Source of the DNA: Thecaphora thlaspeos
Taxonomy: Eukaryota; Basidiomycota; Ustilaginomycetes; Urocystidales; Glomosporiaceae
DNA: 64,000 nucleotides
Assembly: GCA_900291925.1 (NCBI GenBank)
Contig: UWYS01000012.1
Span: 248,001-312,000, forward strand
Direction of reading: 5' to 3'
Part shown: piece by piece, positions 42,629-53,439 of the stretch
How positions within the stretch are numbered: the first letter of the stretch is position 1
Layout of the letters: each line of letters starts with the position of its first letter
Translations under genes and position numbers: made by a program
Notes under the pieces: model-generated
Told to the model about the DNA's origin: nothing
The model's database searches: none
The model's input: the letters and a program-made list of their open reading frames with translations, nothing else

Positions 42629-45600
42629 TTATTCGCCTGTGGACGACCACATCGCCGGCCAGTTGACGGGCAGCCTCGGCACTTGGACGCCCTGGTCCTT
42701 CGGTAATGATGCAAAGAACTCGTCGTGCTCCTGCTCGGCGCAGCAAAAGAATCCCGAATAGGGGACGTGCATTTGAGAAGAGTTTCAGGTCAGCAAGATG
42801 TGCTTCCTGCAGGACTCTAAACGGCAAAGCAGGCCGGACTGGGATCGAGAACGGGACCGGGCCGGCAACTCACCAAGACGGTCTGTTCGTACTCGCGGAG
42901 GCTCTGAACCGCGTAGATGTGCAGCGTCTCGTCGTAGGCCTGCGACAGGTGCTGCGGGATCTCGGGCAGCGGCGGCATCTCGAGCTCATTCAGGCCCACC
43001 AGCTCTGAAGCGGGGCCGGGGAGCATCGAGCTGCGCCGCGAGAAGGCCTTCGACACCCTCGGCGAGTGCATCGACGAGCGAGCACCAGGAGCTGGAGGCT
43101 GCGGCGTCGAGCTCTGGAGGTCGAACGTGGCGTCGCTTGCGATCCCGGCATCGTGACCCACCGGCATCGACGCGATGTGGTTGGCGAGGCCGTTGATGTC
43201 CTTGTCGTCCTTGCCCAAAATCTCAAACTCAAACGGGGCTAGCTTGGCCTGGCCGAGACCGAAGAGCCCGAGGCTGCCGTCGAGCGTCGAGGCGTCAGAG
43301 AACGAGTCGCTGTCTCGGAACTGCGGGCTGCTGGGCAGCGAGACGGGCGAGAGCGATGCAGCGGCGTCATCGTCGGCATCGCCGGCCTCGTCCACCGGCT
43401 TCATCTTGTTGCGGTTCTGGCCGCTGCCTGCGGCGCTCTCCGCCCCATTGGCCGACGGTGCACCTTTGCTGCCGCTCTTGGACCCCCGAAGCGCCCGCAG
43501 CCAGTTCTTGGCCTTCGACTGCGGCTTCTCCTCGCTCTTGCGACCGGTTTCGCTCCCGCCCATGCCGAGCAGGCGCTCCGCCTTGGTCTTGGCGGCGGCC
43601 GACGTCTCGACACCGGTGATCGAGGGTGTCTTCTTGATGGTGCTGACAAAGGAGCTTGCGGTCCTGCGCTTCAGCTTGTCATCCGCCTCCGACTTGTCGC
43701 CTTCCGAACCGGAATCTGTGAGCGGCGAAAGCTGGTCGTGCCTCTTCCGGATCGCCTCGAGGCGCTGGTTGAAGAGGCGGGCGATGCTGACGGCCGTCCT
43801 GCCGTGCGGATCGTCCGGGGGATGCAGGAAGTCGTTGATCCTGGCCAGGCGGAAGACGAGCAGATGGAGGAAGTAGGCACGGATGGTAAACGACCACGAG
43901 AGGAAGAGTTTGTTAAAGACCTTGGGCTTCAGCAGGATCTCTTCGCAGAAGCGCGTCCGGTTTTCCTTTGTCGCGGTCAAGACGCCAAAGTTGGCATAGC
44001 AGAACTGCACCGGGCGGCGCGGGGAGCGAGCGCACAACGGCGGGGAGCATGAAAAAGAGGCAACGGTCAGACACCTATCCTGCGCTGATGAGAGGGCTTC
44101 GACGATTAGTCAGGAACAGACTCACAGCAATCGTCCGCATCAACGCCAGCGCATGGTCCGCGTCCTCCAGCAGCATTCCGATCGTCGTGATGATGAAAGA
44201 GACATCGACCAGGCTTTCGCCAATGAGCTCGGCCTGGTCGATGTGGCCCAGAACGCCGTCGAGCCAATCGAGCAGACAGAAGACGCCCTGGACATCGTAG
44301 AGCGAGGTCCGCTTGACGAGGCACTTGATGTGCAGGCACAGCATCGGCGCAAACACCATGTTACCGCCCGAGGGGGCTCGGACGATGTCGACGACGATGG
44401 CGGTGCAGCGTCGGTTAGCGGCCTCGAGCACGCGCGGCTTGCCCGCAGTGCTCCCGAGAAGAACGTTGGCCGTCTCGCCGGCGGGGTTGAAGTTCTTCTG
44501 CGACGAGAGCGTCGTCACCGAGAGGATCACCCGGTGAACGAGAGCGAGGCACTTCTGGTGCACGCAGGTGGCCAGGTGCGCGTAGCCGGGCCCGCCAAAG
44601 AAGTGCTGAGTTACGCTCTCGAGCTGCTTGGAGCTGGCAAAAAGGCCGGCCAGCTGCCGGTGGTAGCTGCGGCAGAAGCTGAAGAAGAGCTCCGAGTCGT
44701 CCGACTGCCACCGGCGCAGCCAGTTGCCCGTCATCTCGACCTCGACCTCAGGCTGCCGCACGAGGAAGCGATCGTCTTCGGCGTTGACCTCGGTCCCCGC
44801 CGAGACCGACTCGTTGTCGAGCATCTTGAGGTAGGACCGGGCGTCCTTGAAGCAAAGCTGGCGTAGCGACACCGGGAACTTGGCGCGGAACTTTTCCGGG
44901 TCGGCCGGCTGGCTCTGCTGCCACCCAGCCTCCTTGGCGACGCGCTCGAGGGCAAAACGGTTGACCGGCAGCGCCCGCAGCAGCTTGGTCGCCACGCCGT
45001 CGACGCGGAAGAAGGCGACCGCGAGCAGCCGGCCCGAAAAGATGAGCGTGTTTTGGTAGACGCCCTTCTTGTTCAGCTCGCCGATCGCATAGGACAAGAT
45101 GTGGCCGAACACCGACGAAAAGCGCGCCTCGTCCTCGCTGTCCTGGGAGAGCACGCCCATCGAGAAGTTGCGGCTCTCAATGACGCAGGCTATGCTCTCG
45201 AGGATCGCACCGCGATCTGCCGATGTCTGAACGTGCTGCAGCTCGAGCAGGAGGAAGCGGATCCACTCGAAGAAGAGCGCACGGCGCGCCTTGCCCTGCA
45301 CGTACAGGCCGGACCCCACGACGTCGACCGACGCCGTTTCGGCCTCGAGCGCAAGGAAGGGGAGCAGCACGGTCCTCAGCAAGTTGCCGCGGTCGGCCGA
45401 CGCGGCCGGGTTGCGGTCGCGGAACTTTCGGAGGGCGTTCTCCACCTCTGCCCACGCGCTTGTCGGCAGCATCTGGTCGTCGATCGACGATTCGTCCTCC
45501 TCCGGGTCCTCGCCTTCGTCCGCCACGTCCGACGAGTCGAGCGCCGAGAGGCGATGCTCGTTCCTCGTCGGCGTCCGCGAATCGGACACGTCCGTGCTCG

Positions 45601-48412
45601 CCTCGGAGAAGCGGCTCTGCCGGATGTCCGGGGAGAGGGCGTCTGGAGGGTCTGCCGACCTCTGCCACTGTCCCACGTTGGCCGCGCTCGCCAACATCGA
45701 CGACTCGGCCCCTTCTTCGTCCAGGGATCTCTTGGTCAGATCCCGCATCGCCAGCCCTCCAGGGCCGGGGACTGCCGGTCTCACGGCCGACTCGACATCA
45801 GCCGAGTCGTAGACCGAAGCGTGAAAAGCTCTGCTCTGCACGGCTGACGGAGACGGTCCCACTGTTGCCGTGGCGGGTGCATCAGCCTCTCTGGGCGGCG
45901 GCGTTGGCTGCGTCGCGGGCGAGGCGGTCGAGGACCCGGCGCGATGCTTGGACCTCGCCGGTATCGCCGGAGCAGGACTGCCAGCAGCAGCGAGCCCAGC
46001 GGAGCGTGACCGCTTCGGAGTCGCGAGCGGGTCGTCAAGCCCGCTCACGGTGGCGACGGCGACGTTCGAAGACGATGCTCGCGTCTGGCCAAGGGTCAGG
46101 TCGGAGACGGTCGAGTGCGGAGACGGCGTCGCCGCGGGGCCAAACGACCCTGAAGCTGCGAGCCGCGGCGTGTTTTCGGCAGAGGCAGAGGCGGATGCAG
46201 TCGAAGAGGCAGACGGAGTCTCGTCCTTAGAAGCGGCATCGACGGCGGCTGTGGTCGCCGGCCTGGTCAGGTCTGAGATGCGCTCGTTTGACAGTGACGC
46301 CGAGGGAACGGCAGAGCTCAGCTTGTCGTAACTCATCGGGTCCTCGGCCTCTTTCCGGAGAAGCAAAGATCCTCCTATGTTGGGGTTGGAAACGGTAGTC
46401 GGCCGCACGTGCGGCGAGTCGGTCGATCCAAGCGCCGGATGGACGTAAGCGCCCTCGAAAGAGCCCGTCGACCTGTCCGAGTCCTCGGCGTTGGCGTCTT
46501 TCGGGCTCTCGCCGTCCGCCAGCGGCGACGACAGGCGGCCATCGCGGCTCGAGGCCGCCCCCGAGCCGTCAGAGGCCTCTTCGCCGGTCAGGTTGAAGAA
46601 GCTAGATTCGGGCAGCTCAAAGTCAATCGTCGGGGCCCGGAGGGAGACGGACTTCTGCGAAACGGATCTCTGCGAGCGGGAGGAGGTCGTCGTCATCTCA
46701 TCAAAATCTTGCTTCTCGTCGCCCCACCTGTCCGCCCTCTTGAGCGGGGTGTCCTCCGAGACGGCCACCTCAATCTCTTCCGCGGCCGACCGCCGAAGGT
46801 CCCGCTCCAGCATGCTTTGCTTGTACTGCTCCGCCGACGAGAGCACCTTGACCTCCGCCGGAACGAGCTTGCTACCTGCTGCGTCCTCCGTGGGGGTTTC
46901 CCGCTTCATGAAGATGCCCTTCAGGCCGGACCTTGCGCCGCCGATGCCGCTGCCGCTGCCTCCGCCGCTTATCGCCGCACGAGGACTCGACAGCGATGGA
47001 GCGCCGATGCCAGAGTTCTGCTGCGATACATGCGAGCCCGGCGCTGGTCCGCCCAGCGTCTTCGTCGCTGCGGGGGAGCCAGCGGAACGCGGGTCCATCC
47101 CACCCGGCAGAGGCAGGTGCGGCTTCGATGCGACTGTGCCTGCTGCGGTGACGTTCGGCGTGAAGGCGCCGTCGGAGGCTCGCCTCTCGAGCGGCAGTCC
47201 CTCTGCGCTTTCCGTGGGCAGGCCGAGGGCGCGCGCCTTGGCTGCCTGCACGACCTCGGTCGACGTGAGAGCGCGCTCCATTGGCGGCGGGGCGGCGGAC
47301 CTCCCGAACTTCTCTGCTGAAAGGCTGTTGCTCCTTGCCTGGAGCGACGGCCGCTCGAGAAGGCTCTGTTGGGTGGGTATTACGGACGCCGCCGCTGCCA
47401 AGCCGTTCGTCGTACCGAAGGTGCCCGAGGAAGCCGCCGAGCCGGGTCGGTAAGGATACGGCAACCGCCCATTGGCCCGAACGGCGGTTCCATTGCTGAG
47501 GCCGTTGGAGATCGAGCTAAGCGAGCTCGACGACTGCGAAGAAGCCAGCCGGCGGTGCATGCTCTCACCAAAGTGACCACCTCGCCCGTTCGATGTAGAT
47601 GACGTCGGATGCGCCCCGCCGCTTGGCGCCACCAGGTCGTCTGCCGCCGAGCCCCAAGTCTTGATGAGGCCTTCGGACCTCGAGCGTGGGAGCGTCGCGA
47701 ATTGCGGTGGCCCTGGTGCGAGACCACCGCCCGCCTCCTTGCCCGTCTGCCCACCTGCCGTGCCGCCCATCGGCGCATGTCTCGGTAGCTCTGAGGGCCA
47801 CCGCACCTCGTCCGAAGTCGTCAGCTTCCTCCTCTGCGATGCATTGGCGATGGACAGCTTCTGTCTCGCACCTGTTGATCCGATCGGGACGAGGAAGTTC
47901 TTCGCCGACGACTGCGGGGCGATCGACGCCATCAGCTGGGCATTTGGCGGCAGGCCTGGTATAGGCGCCCTGCGCACCACCGTGGAGCTGTCGTGCCGGT
48001 CGGCGGCGCCAAGAGCGGTCGCAGAACCGTTCTGTGTCGCAGCGAAGCTGCCGCTGCCGAAGCGCATAGCGCTGTGCGCCTGGTTGACCCCGGCGCCTGC
48101 GAGCCTGCCGTCACTGTGGATCCGCCGCTCGGTCTGCAGCGGCCCCGAAAGGCCTCTGAGGTCATTCCTCGTCGTCCCTACGCCCGTAGACGAGAAGAAG
48201 GGTGACGAGGGACGCAGGCCCAGCGATGCGGGCAGCCGGGAGCTAGAAGACGAAGCAAACGATGGCCTCACGATGCCAGGACGGTCATTTCCTCTGGCGC
48301 CCGTGGTTGACCCGTAGGTGTCAAAGTATCGGAACCCATTGCCGTTGCCGTTGCCGTTGCCATTCCGTGACGAAGACGAAGACGAAGACGGCCCGGCCGA
48401 GCGGTAGTCCAT
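42629..48412 (-). CDS. Very large DUF1765 (UPF0592-like) protein
   Basis: Fungal-specific family of unknown function. Exons on the minus strand: 48412-44126, 44004-42874, 42730-42629 (1839 aa). The 121-nt intron joins 'ALALMRTIA|FCYANFGVLTATKENRTRFCEEILLKPKVFNKLFLSWSFTIRAYFLHLLVFRL', which is the core of the DUF1765 domain, so it is secure. The second intron (143 nt, GTGAGT...CAG) leads to a 33-residue tail ending 'RLPVNWPAMWSSTGE'; that exon fits by phase and by the HDEFFASLP-type context but is less sure. The domain begins near residue 980 ('AWAEVENALRKFRD'). The first 970 residues are Ser/Pro/Gly-rich and start with an Asn-Gly repeat; a Ser-rich loop of about 200 residues (43000-43700) interrupts the C-terminal part. 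Nothing visible suggests catalysis. Confidence 0.83.
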
Positions 48413-50117
48413 GCTGCCGACGGCGATCTGGCGAATTGGAAGGAGGGCGTTCGATCGAAAGAAGCGAGTACCCCTGCCACCCTCTGCCTCTTATGTCGTC
48501 GAGACGAAGGCGCGGGCTCGGACTGCGGCGTCGTCTGCACTGCTGTTCGTACGGTGGTATGGGAGCAAGCCGGATGCGGACAAGGCCGAGGGACGATTGC
48601 GTAAGGTGTTGTGCGGCACGGTAAGGCGCCTTCCGACATGCGGTCGGCCTACCGGGCTACCGCGACGGACGGCTGCTGTACAAGCAGGCTATATAAGGGT
48701 CGCTCCCGTGTCTGGCGGGGTCGCCGTACCTCCTGCTGCAGGGCGATCCGGCGATGCCGTCAGGGTTGGGCTGCAGCGTTTGCAGCACTGAGGGCGCGTG
48801 GCACAGGACTGAGGGATGCAGGCGACAGGCGGGAAGGGTGCGATATAGTCGGGTTGCAGAGAGCAGGCGGCCGCAGATTGAGTGGCGGAAGGAAGGTGGA
48901 CGAGGATCCGCGTTGTGCCGGGGGGGGGGGGGGGGGGGGGGAAGTGAATGCAGCGGATGCCAAAGCTGGTGGGCGGAAGATCTGAATCGAGGCGGCGCGA
49001 GATTTGACGCCGGAGGAGACGTCGAAGTGGGAGGCTGGCAGGGTGAAGACTCGGTCGCCGCTGTGGCTGCAGGCGAGGGCGAGAGGCGGAGCACGTGTGA
49101 CGAGATCCGCGACGAGTAGCGCGACGCAGGTGTGGGCGTAGGAATGGTGCGGTGAGGGCGAGCAGAGCAGAGCAAAGCGAGGATGGCGGAAGGGGTGAAT
49201 TGGCGAGGGCCGGGAGGGAGAGTGGGGTATAGGTGAGAGAGAGGGTGTGGGGGTGAGGTAGGTAGCGGCAGGAAGGGGAGGGAGGGAGGGGGTCGAGGAA
49301 GAGAAGGAGCATTTTGCCGAAACAGGTCAGGCGGGGCAGAGCGGGGCGCGCTCGAGCCAGACGACGTCAGCAGCCGCTCCATCGGGAAGGAGCGAAGCCA
49401 AGGGGCCAGGCGTCCAGGCGTCGTTCAGCCGTCCAGGTGTCCAGCCGGCACGCGCCACCCGCCCAGCAACAGCAGCATGACACTTCCGCAGCAGCCATCG
49501 TTACCTCCCTCTCTCCCCCCTCTGTTCTCTCTTTTCTCTCCCTTCTCTCTCTCGCTCTCTCTCTCTCTCTTTCCTGCGATAAGCTCAGGTTTCAGGGTGA
49601 TTCCTCGGTCCCATCATCGTATCCGGCCTTCGAATAGCTAAATAATACTCTACTCCAGTCTCACGCCCTCTGTCTCTCGGAACGGCCAGCAAGGCAATAT
49701 TCACTCTAGTCCACGCTACTCTGTCGGCTCGCCGGCTCTCGCTCGCGCGCTAGCGTTCACGCTTTTGTCGATACCACGCCAAGATCACACCCACACCGGG
49801 CGATCGTAGGCAGGCCGCCGGATCGGCCCAGAGAAGTAGTACATAGTCTCTGGTGTCTCATCAGCGAGCTAGCTTCGCCACACTCTCACCGCATGCCAGC
49901 ACAGCACATCGGGCCGCTTCGCAGCCGTTTACGAAGCAGGATCGGATCTGGTTTTCCGTGAGAAGTGGTGGGCCGATGGTCGATGGCCTAGTCTGGCCAT
50001 AGCGAACAGCGCGGTAAAGGTGCGACGCGACGAGGGCATGTGTATTTGCGGTCCAACGAGAGCATGTGTATCTGTGGTCTGTGAGTCTGAGATGGACGAC
50101 AACAGCGGCGGCGACGG
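48413..50117. promoter_or_regulatory. Spacer between DUF1765 gene and crtYB, with G22 and CT repeats
   Basis: The 1.7 kb contain the promoter and CT-rich leader of the DUF1765 gene (reading leftwards) and the 3' flank of crtYB. A G22 run (48920-48941) and a CT-dinucleotide-rich stretch (about 49499-49575) are the only repeats. Open frames here are composition shadows. No RNA gene was recognised. Confidence 0.45.
48920..48941. repeat. Poly-G tract (22 G)
   Basis: An uninterrupted G22 run about 510 bp upstream of the DUF1765 start. On the coding strand of that gene it is C22 in the promoter or leader. Such runs are prone to length variation and assembly error. Confidence 0.9.
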
Positions 50118-52427
50118 CTAGCTGTTGCTCAGATAGATGGCCGCCAAAGCCTTGCGCATCCTGTCTGACGACGACATCCTCGCCCTCTCGCCGCTGTTCA
50201 CCTCCCGCTGGTCCTGCTTCCGACTTCGCTCGCCGATGGCCGCGTAGACGGCGCAGGCGGCGCGCAATCCGGCCCGCGCAGAAGGATTCGGCAACCTCGC
50301 CAGTGCCGGATACGACGCGGCGTACAGGCCGTCCGACAGGTCGAGCAGTCGCAGCGCGTACTTGCGCAGCGACCGCGCTTCGATCCAGTCGCCCTTCGCT
50401 GCGCGCCGATCGGCAGGCGGCGGCGAAGTCGATGATGTCGGCGACGGGGTCGATGTCTTCACGCAGGACCCGTCCGCCCGCGAGACCTGGCCGGAGAGCA
50501 TGGCGCGCTGAAAGTGCCGGTCGCCACTGTCCAACATGTAGAGCGGGAGGTAGCACCGCTTCAGCTCGGTCGCATCGGCCACCAGGTCACGAGCGATGTT
50601 GACGAGCTGAAGGCTGACGCCCATTCGGCGTGCCTCGTAGAGCAGGTCGTGCAGGTCCGAATGAGGACCGGCCCTCCCCTTGTTCGTCTTGGCGTCACTG
50701 ATGTCGCCAACACCACCGAGGTCGATGCGACGCTCCACCTCGAGGTCGAGCGGGACCGGCTGGCCGCACCTCGCCATGATTACGCGCGTGCACATCTCGC
50801 CCACGCAGCCCGCCACGCACTGCGAGTACTCGACTAGCTGCTCCATCCGCTCGAAGCCGCGCGCCGTGCCATCGTCGGTCCGCTCGAAGCCTAGATCGGT
50901 CAGGTAACCGCCGACCATCTCGTCCCAGAGGCGCCGCGGGACGATCCCAGCCAGGGGGATCACCGAACAGGCCGCAGCGCGGATCTCTTCGCGCCTGGCG
51001 CTGGAGATCGTCCCTGCAGAGGCCCCCGACGACAGCACATTACGCACGCCTTCCCGCTTAGCCTCGACGGTCGAAGGGCCGGTGGCATCGAGCCGTAAAG
51101 CTGTTGTTTTCATCGACGTTGCCGGCGTCGGATCGGTCTGCTTCGGATAGATGACGTCGAGCACCTCGGCGATGACGCGCAGCCGCTCGAACTTGCTGTC
51201 GACGTCGAGATCCGCATCGTCGACCAGGTCGTCGGCCACGCGGCAGAAGGCGTAAAGGCTGCTGAGGTCGGTCCGCAGGTCCCAAGGGAGGAGGAGGCCT
51301 GCAGCGCTGAACGACTTGGACGCCCTCGTCAGGATCTTGAGAGATGCCGAGAGGTCATCCAAGAGCGAAGGAGAGGGCGGCGAAGGCGAAGACGGCGTTT
51401 TCCCGTCCCCCTGTTCGGTCGCTTCAAGCTGCTCGTCCGAACGAACGAAAGCGCGCCACAGGGCGGCATACGTCGAGGCCTTGCCGAGCGGCAAGTAGCT
51501 AGGAGAGAGCGGCGTCGTCGTCATTCTCGTCGCCACCGCCGCTGCGTCGGTCTCCGGCTGCCGGCAGATTGCGACGCAGCGGTCAAAGGCGTAGCAGGCC
51601 ACGACGAGGATCGCGTTGGTGACGACAAAGAAGGTCATCTCCTCGATGGGCAGGTCTTGGATGGGAAAGATGTTGAGTGAGACGTGCTCATTGATGTGCC
51701 ACGTCCCTCTCCGCAGCGCGTAGATGTCCGAGGCGCACAGGTAGACCGAGGGTGCGGCCACGCTCAGGAAGAACGGCAGCACGCCTCGCTTGAGGCCCAT
51801 CCGGAGCACGAAGTCGACTGTCCCCCAGGTCAGCAGGCCCAGCGGGATGGCCGACCACCAGACGATCATGGCCATGTAGTAGTTGTTGGTGTAGGGCTGG
51901 GAGAGCCACAGCCCGCCGCCGACCAGCATGGCGGTGAGGGGAGCGGTGAAGAGCGAGAGCCTAACGCCCCTGCCCTTCCCCCTGGTCCTATCAGCGGCGG
52001 CGGCGGTGACGGTGAGGGGGACCGAGGTGTAGAGATTCGGGAGGAACCACCTCGTCATCAGGCTGCACCACAGCGTCGTCATGACGCTCTGGACGACAAA
52101 GAAGAAGTACTCCTCGATGGGGACGTAGCCGATGGTGAACCAGATGCAGTGCCGGCGGTAGAACCAGGCCTGGTTCTTGACGATCCAGTTGTCCCACGGC
52201 GTCGTCCAGACGAAGGCAATGGCGGGCAGCAGCGTCAGCTTGGCGCGGTCGAGGCGGGTGAGGAAGGGTCGGTTGACCAAGTAGAGGGCGAGGCATAGCG
52301 GCAGGGTCCACTGGAGGTGGAAGGCGCGGTAGCTGAGGGTGCAGGTGGGCCAGCTGGAGGTCGACGAGATTGTCAGCGGCGTGGAGGTCGCGGACGAGGC
52401 CGAAGCGGCGGTGTTGACCTCGAACAT
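50118..52427 (-). CDS. crtYB: Bifunctional lycopene cyclase / phytoene synthase
   Basis: This fused fungal enzyme condenses two geranylgeranyl-PP to phytoene and later cyclises lycopene ends to beta-carotene (crtYB of Xanthophyllomyces, carRA of Mucorales, al-2 of Neurospora, car2 of Ustilago). It is intronless and 769 aa from the ATG at 52427; longer frames upstream have no ATG. The N-terminal membrane cyclase domain shows two repeats: 'FVWTTPWDNWIVKNQAWFY...GYVPIEEYFFFV' and 'GTWHINEHVSLNIFPIQDLPIEEMTFFV', with the PxEE motifs. The C-terminal synthase domain has the first Asp-rich motif in 'FCRVADDLVDDAD' and the second in 'NIARDLVADATE'. Low-complexity Ser/Pro linkers separate the domains and interrupt the synthase. 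No desaturase, carotenoid oxygenase or opsin gene is next to it. Regulation cannot be read from the 560-bp upstream region. Confidence 0.96.
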   Translation of the reverse strand: MFEVNTAASASSATSTPLTISSTSSWPTCTLSYRAFHLQWTLPLCLALYLVNRPFLTRLDRAKLTLLPAIAFVWTTPWDNWIVKNQAWFYRRHCIWFTIGYVPIEEYFFFVVQSVMTTLWCSLMTRWFLPNLYTSVPLTVTAAAADRTRGKGRGVRLSLFTAPLTAMLVGGGLWLSQPYTNNYYMAMIVWWSAIPLGLLTWGTVDFVLRMGLKRGVLPFFLSVAAPSVYLCASDIYALRRGTWHINEHVSLNIFPIQDLPIEEMTFFVVTNAILVVACYAFDRCVAICRQPETDAAAVATRMTTTPLSPSYLPLGKASTYAALWRAFVRSDEQLEATEQGDGKTPSSPSPPSPSLLDDLSASLKILTRASKSFSAAGLLLPWDLRTDLSSLYAFCRVADDLVDDADLDVDSKFERLRVIAEVLDVIYPKQTDPTPATSMKTTALRLDATGPSTVEAKREGVRNVLSSGASAGTISSARREEIRAAACSVIPLAGIVPRRLWDEMVGGYLTDLGFERTDDGTARGFERMEQLVEYSQCVAGCVGEMCTRVIMARCGQPVPLDLEVERRIDLGGVGDISDAKTNKGRAGPHSDLHDLLYEARRMGVSLQLVNIARDLVADATELKRCYLPLYMLDSGDRHFQRAMLSGQVSRADGSCVKTSTPSPTSSTSPPPADRRAAKGDWIEARSLRKYALRLLDLSDGLYAASYPALARLPNPSARAGLRAACAVYAAIGERSRKQDQREVNSGERARMSSSDRMRKALAAIYLSNS

Positions 52428-52987
52428 GCCGGGATCGGTTATCGTCACAGCGCGACGAGTCGATGTCGCGGGATGAGGGGCGGTCTCCGGTGATGGGAAA
52501 GGGGTGGACAAGGCGATCTGACTGCCCTCAGGATGAGCAAGCGACGGCGCTCTGCGAGCAGGCCATATCGTACGAGGCCGAGCAAGGGGGATGGTGAGGG
52601 GGTGGAGGTGATGGCGGGCGGAGGTGATGGGGAAAGGAGGCAAGGCGGGGAGAATGGGAACGGCAAGAATGAATGACGATGCGCCGGCGGTCTGCCGGAC
52701 GACGACGAAGACGGTGCACCTTGCCGCCCTTTGCCTCGCCCCGTCAACACGCTACGTTGACGACCGATGCGGCATCGAGGTGCCGGCCGCCGCCGCTGTC
52801 GCCGCCTTGCTTGCTTCCGTCAGATCCGCTCCGTCTTTATCGCATCGCTTTCCACTGGGCCCTGCATGTAGATCGCATCGCGCGGCAAAGCCCGGTCGGT
52901 CTCGGCGCAGGTGAACACGTAGCCTCAAATATATCCTTGCTGTTATAATAAATATAGTTATAATCATCCTTTCATACATTAATTATT
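52428..52987. promoter_or_regulatory. crtYB promoter region and AT-rich flank of the tRNA
   Basis: The 560 bp hold the crtYB promoter (reading leftwards) and, at 52921-52987, an AT-rich block with runs such as 'tataataaatatag' just upstream of the tRNA gene. AT-rich 5' flanks are common for Pol III genes. I identified no defined light-response element. Confidence 0.4.
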
Positions 52988-53090
52988 GGTTTCTTGGCGC
53001 AGTTGGTCAGCGCGTCTCCTTAACACGGAGAGTTGGTAAAAGCACTCTGCTAAACGGAGGAGGTCCTCAGTTCGAGCCTGGGAGAGATCA
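52988..53090 (+). tRNA. tRNA-Val (anticodon AAC) with a 29-nt intron
   Basis: The 7-bp acceptor stem pairs 52988-52994 with 53083-53089 (two G-U pairs), discriminator A53090. The D arm has GCGC stems (52997-53000, 53010-53013) around AGTTGGTCA. The anticodon 5' stem is 53015-53019 (TCTCC) and the loop begins TTAACA with AAC at 53022-53024. Downstream, C53055 plus GGAGG (53056-53060) completes the stem, followed by a five-base variable loop and a T arm CTCAG-TTCGAGC-CTGGG. The extra bases 53026-53054 sit after position 37, the standard place of nuclear tRNA introns. The mature sequence resembles yeast tRNA-Val(AAC), which lacks an intron. Confidence 0.9.
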
Positions 53091-53094
53091 TTTC

Positions 53095-53101
53095 TTTTTT
53101 T
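53095..53101 (+). terminator. Pol III T-run terminator
   Basis: Seven T in a row begin five bases after the tRNA 3' end, the usual RNA polymerase III stop signal. It supports transcription of the tRNA on the plus strand. Confidence 0.8.
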
Positions 53102-53439
53102 CTACGTCCTTGACCGAGTCAGGGCAAGGTTGTCTTGCTCTTGCGGGGCCCACAGACCTTTGACCTTGTCGATACGGGTTAGCATACATGATGACTTATC
53201 CCGCACTGGTAGCCGGCCACGGTCCAAGCAGCTACGGCCCGAGCGGCGCAAGGATAGAGAACGAGTCACAGACCTCGTCCCCACCCAGCTTCATATCTTC
53301 GCCTCTGGACGGGCCGTGAGAGAAGGTGGTAGCGTTGCTGCAGCAAGCCGGCAGCTTTGTCCGCTTTACCACACTCGACACGCCCGGCGCCAACGCCATC
53401 AAAGACATTCACGAAGCGTAGCCCTACTCACCTGGAGCC

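Noticed and set aside
52428..52643. N-terminal extension of crtYB by 72 codons
   Set aside because: It starts at TTG, has leader-like composition, and the cyclase domain is complete from the ATG at 52427.
53032..53065. Reading the tRNA as a class II type with a 34-nt variable arm
   Set aside because: No Leu or Ser anticodon is present, the arm is too long, and an intron at 37/38 gives a normal five-base variable loop.
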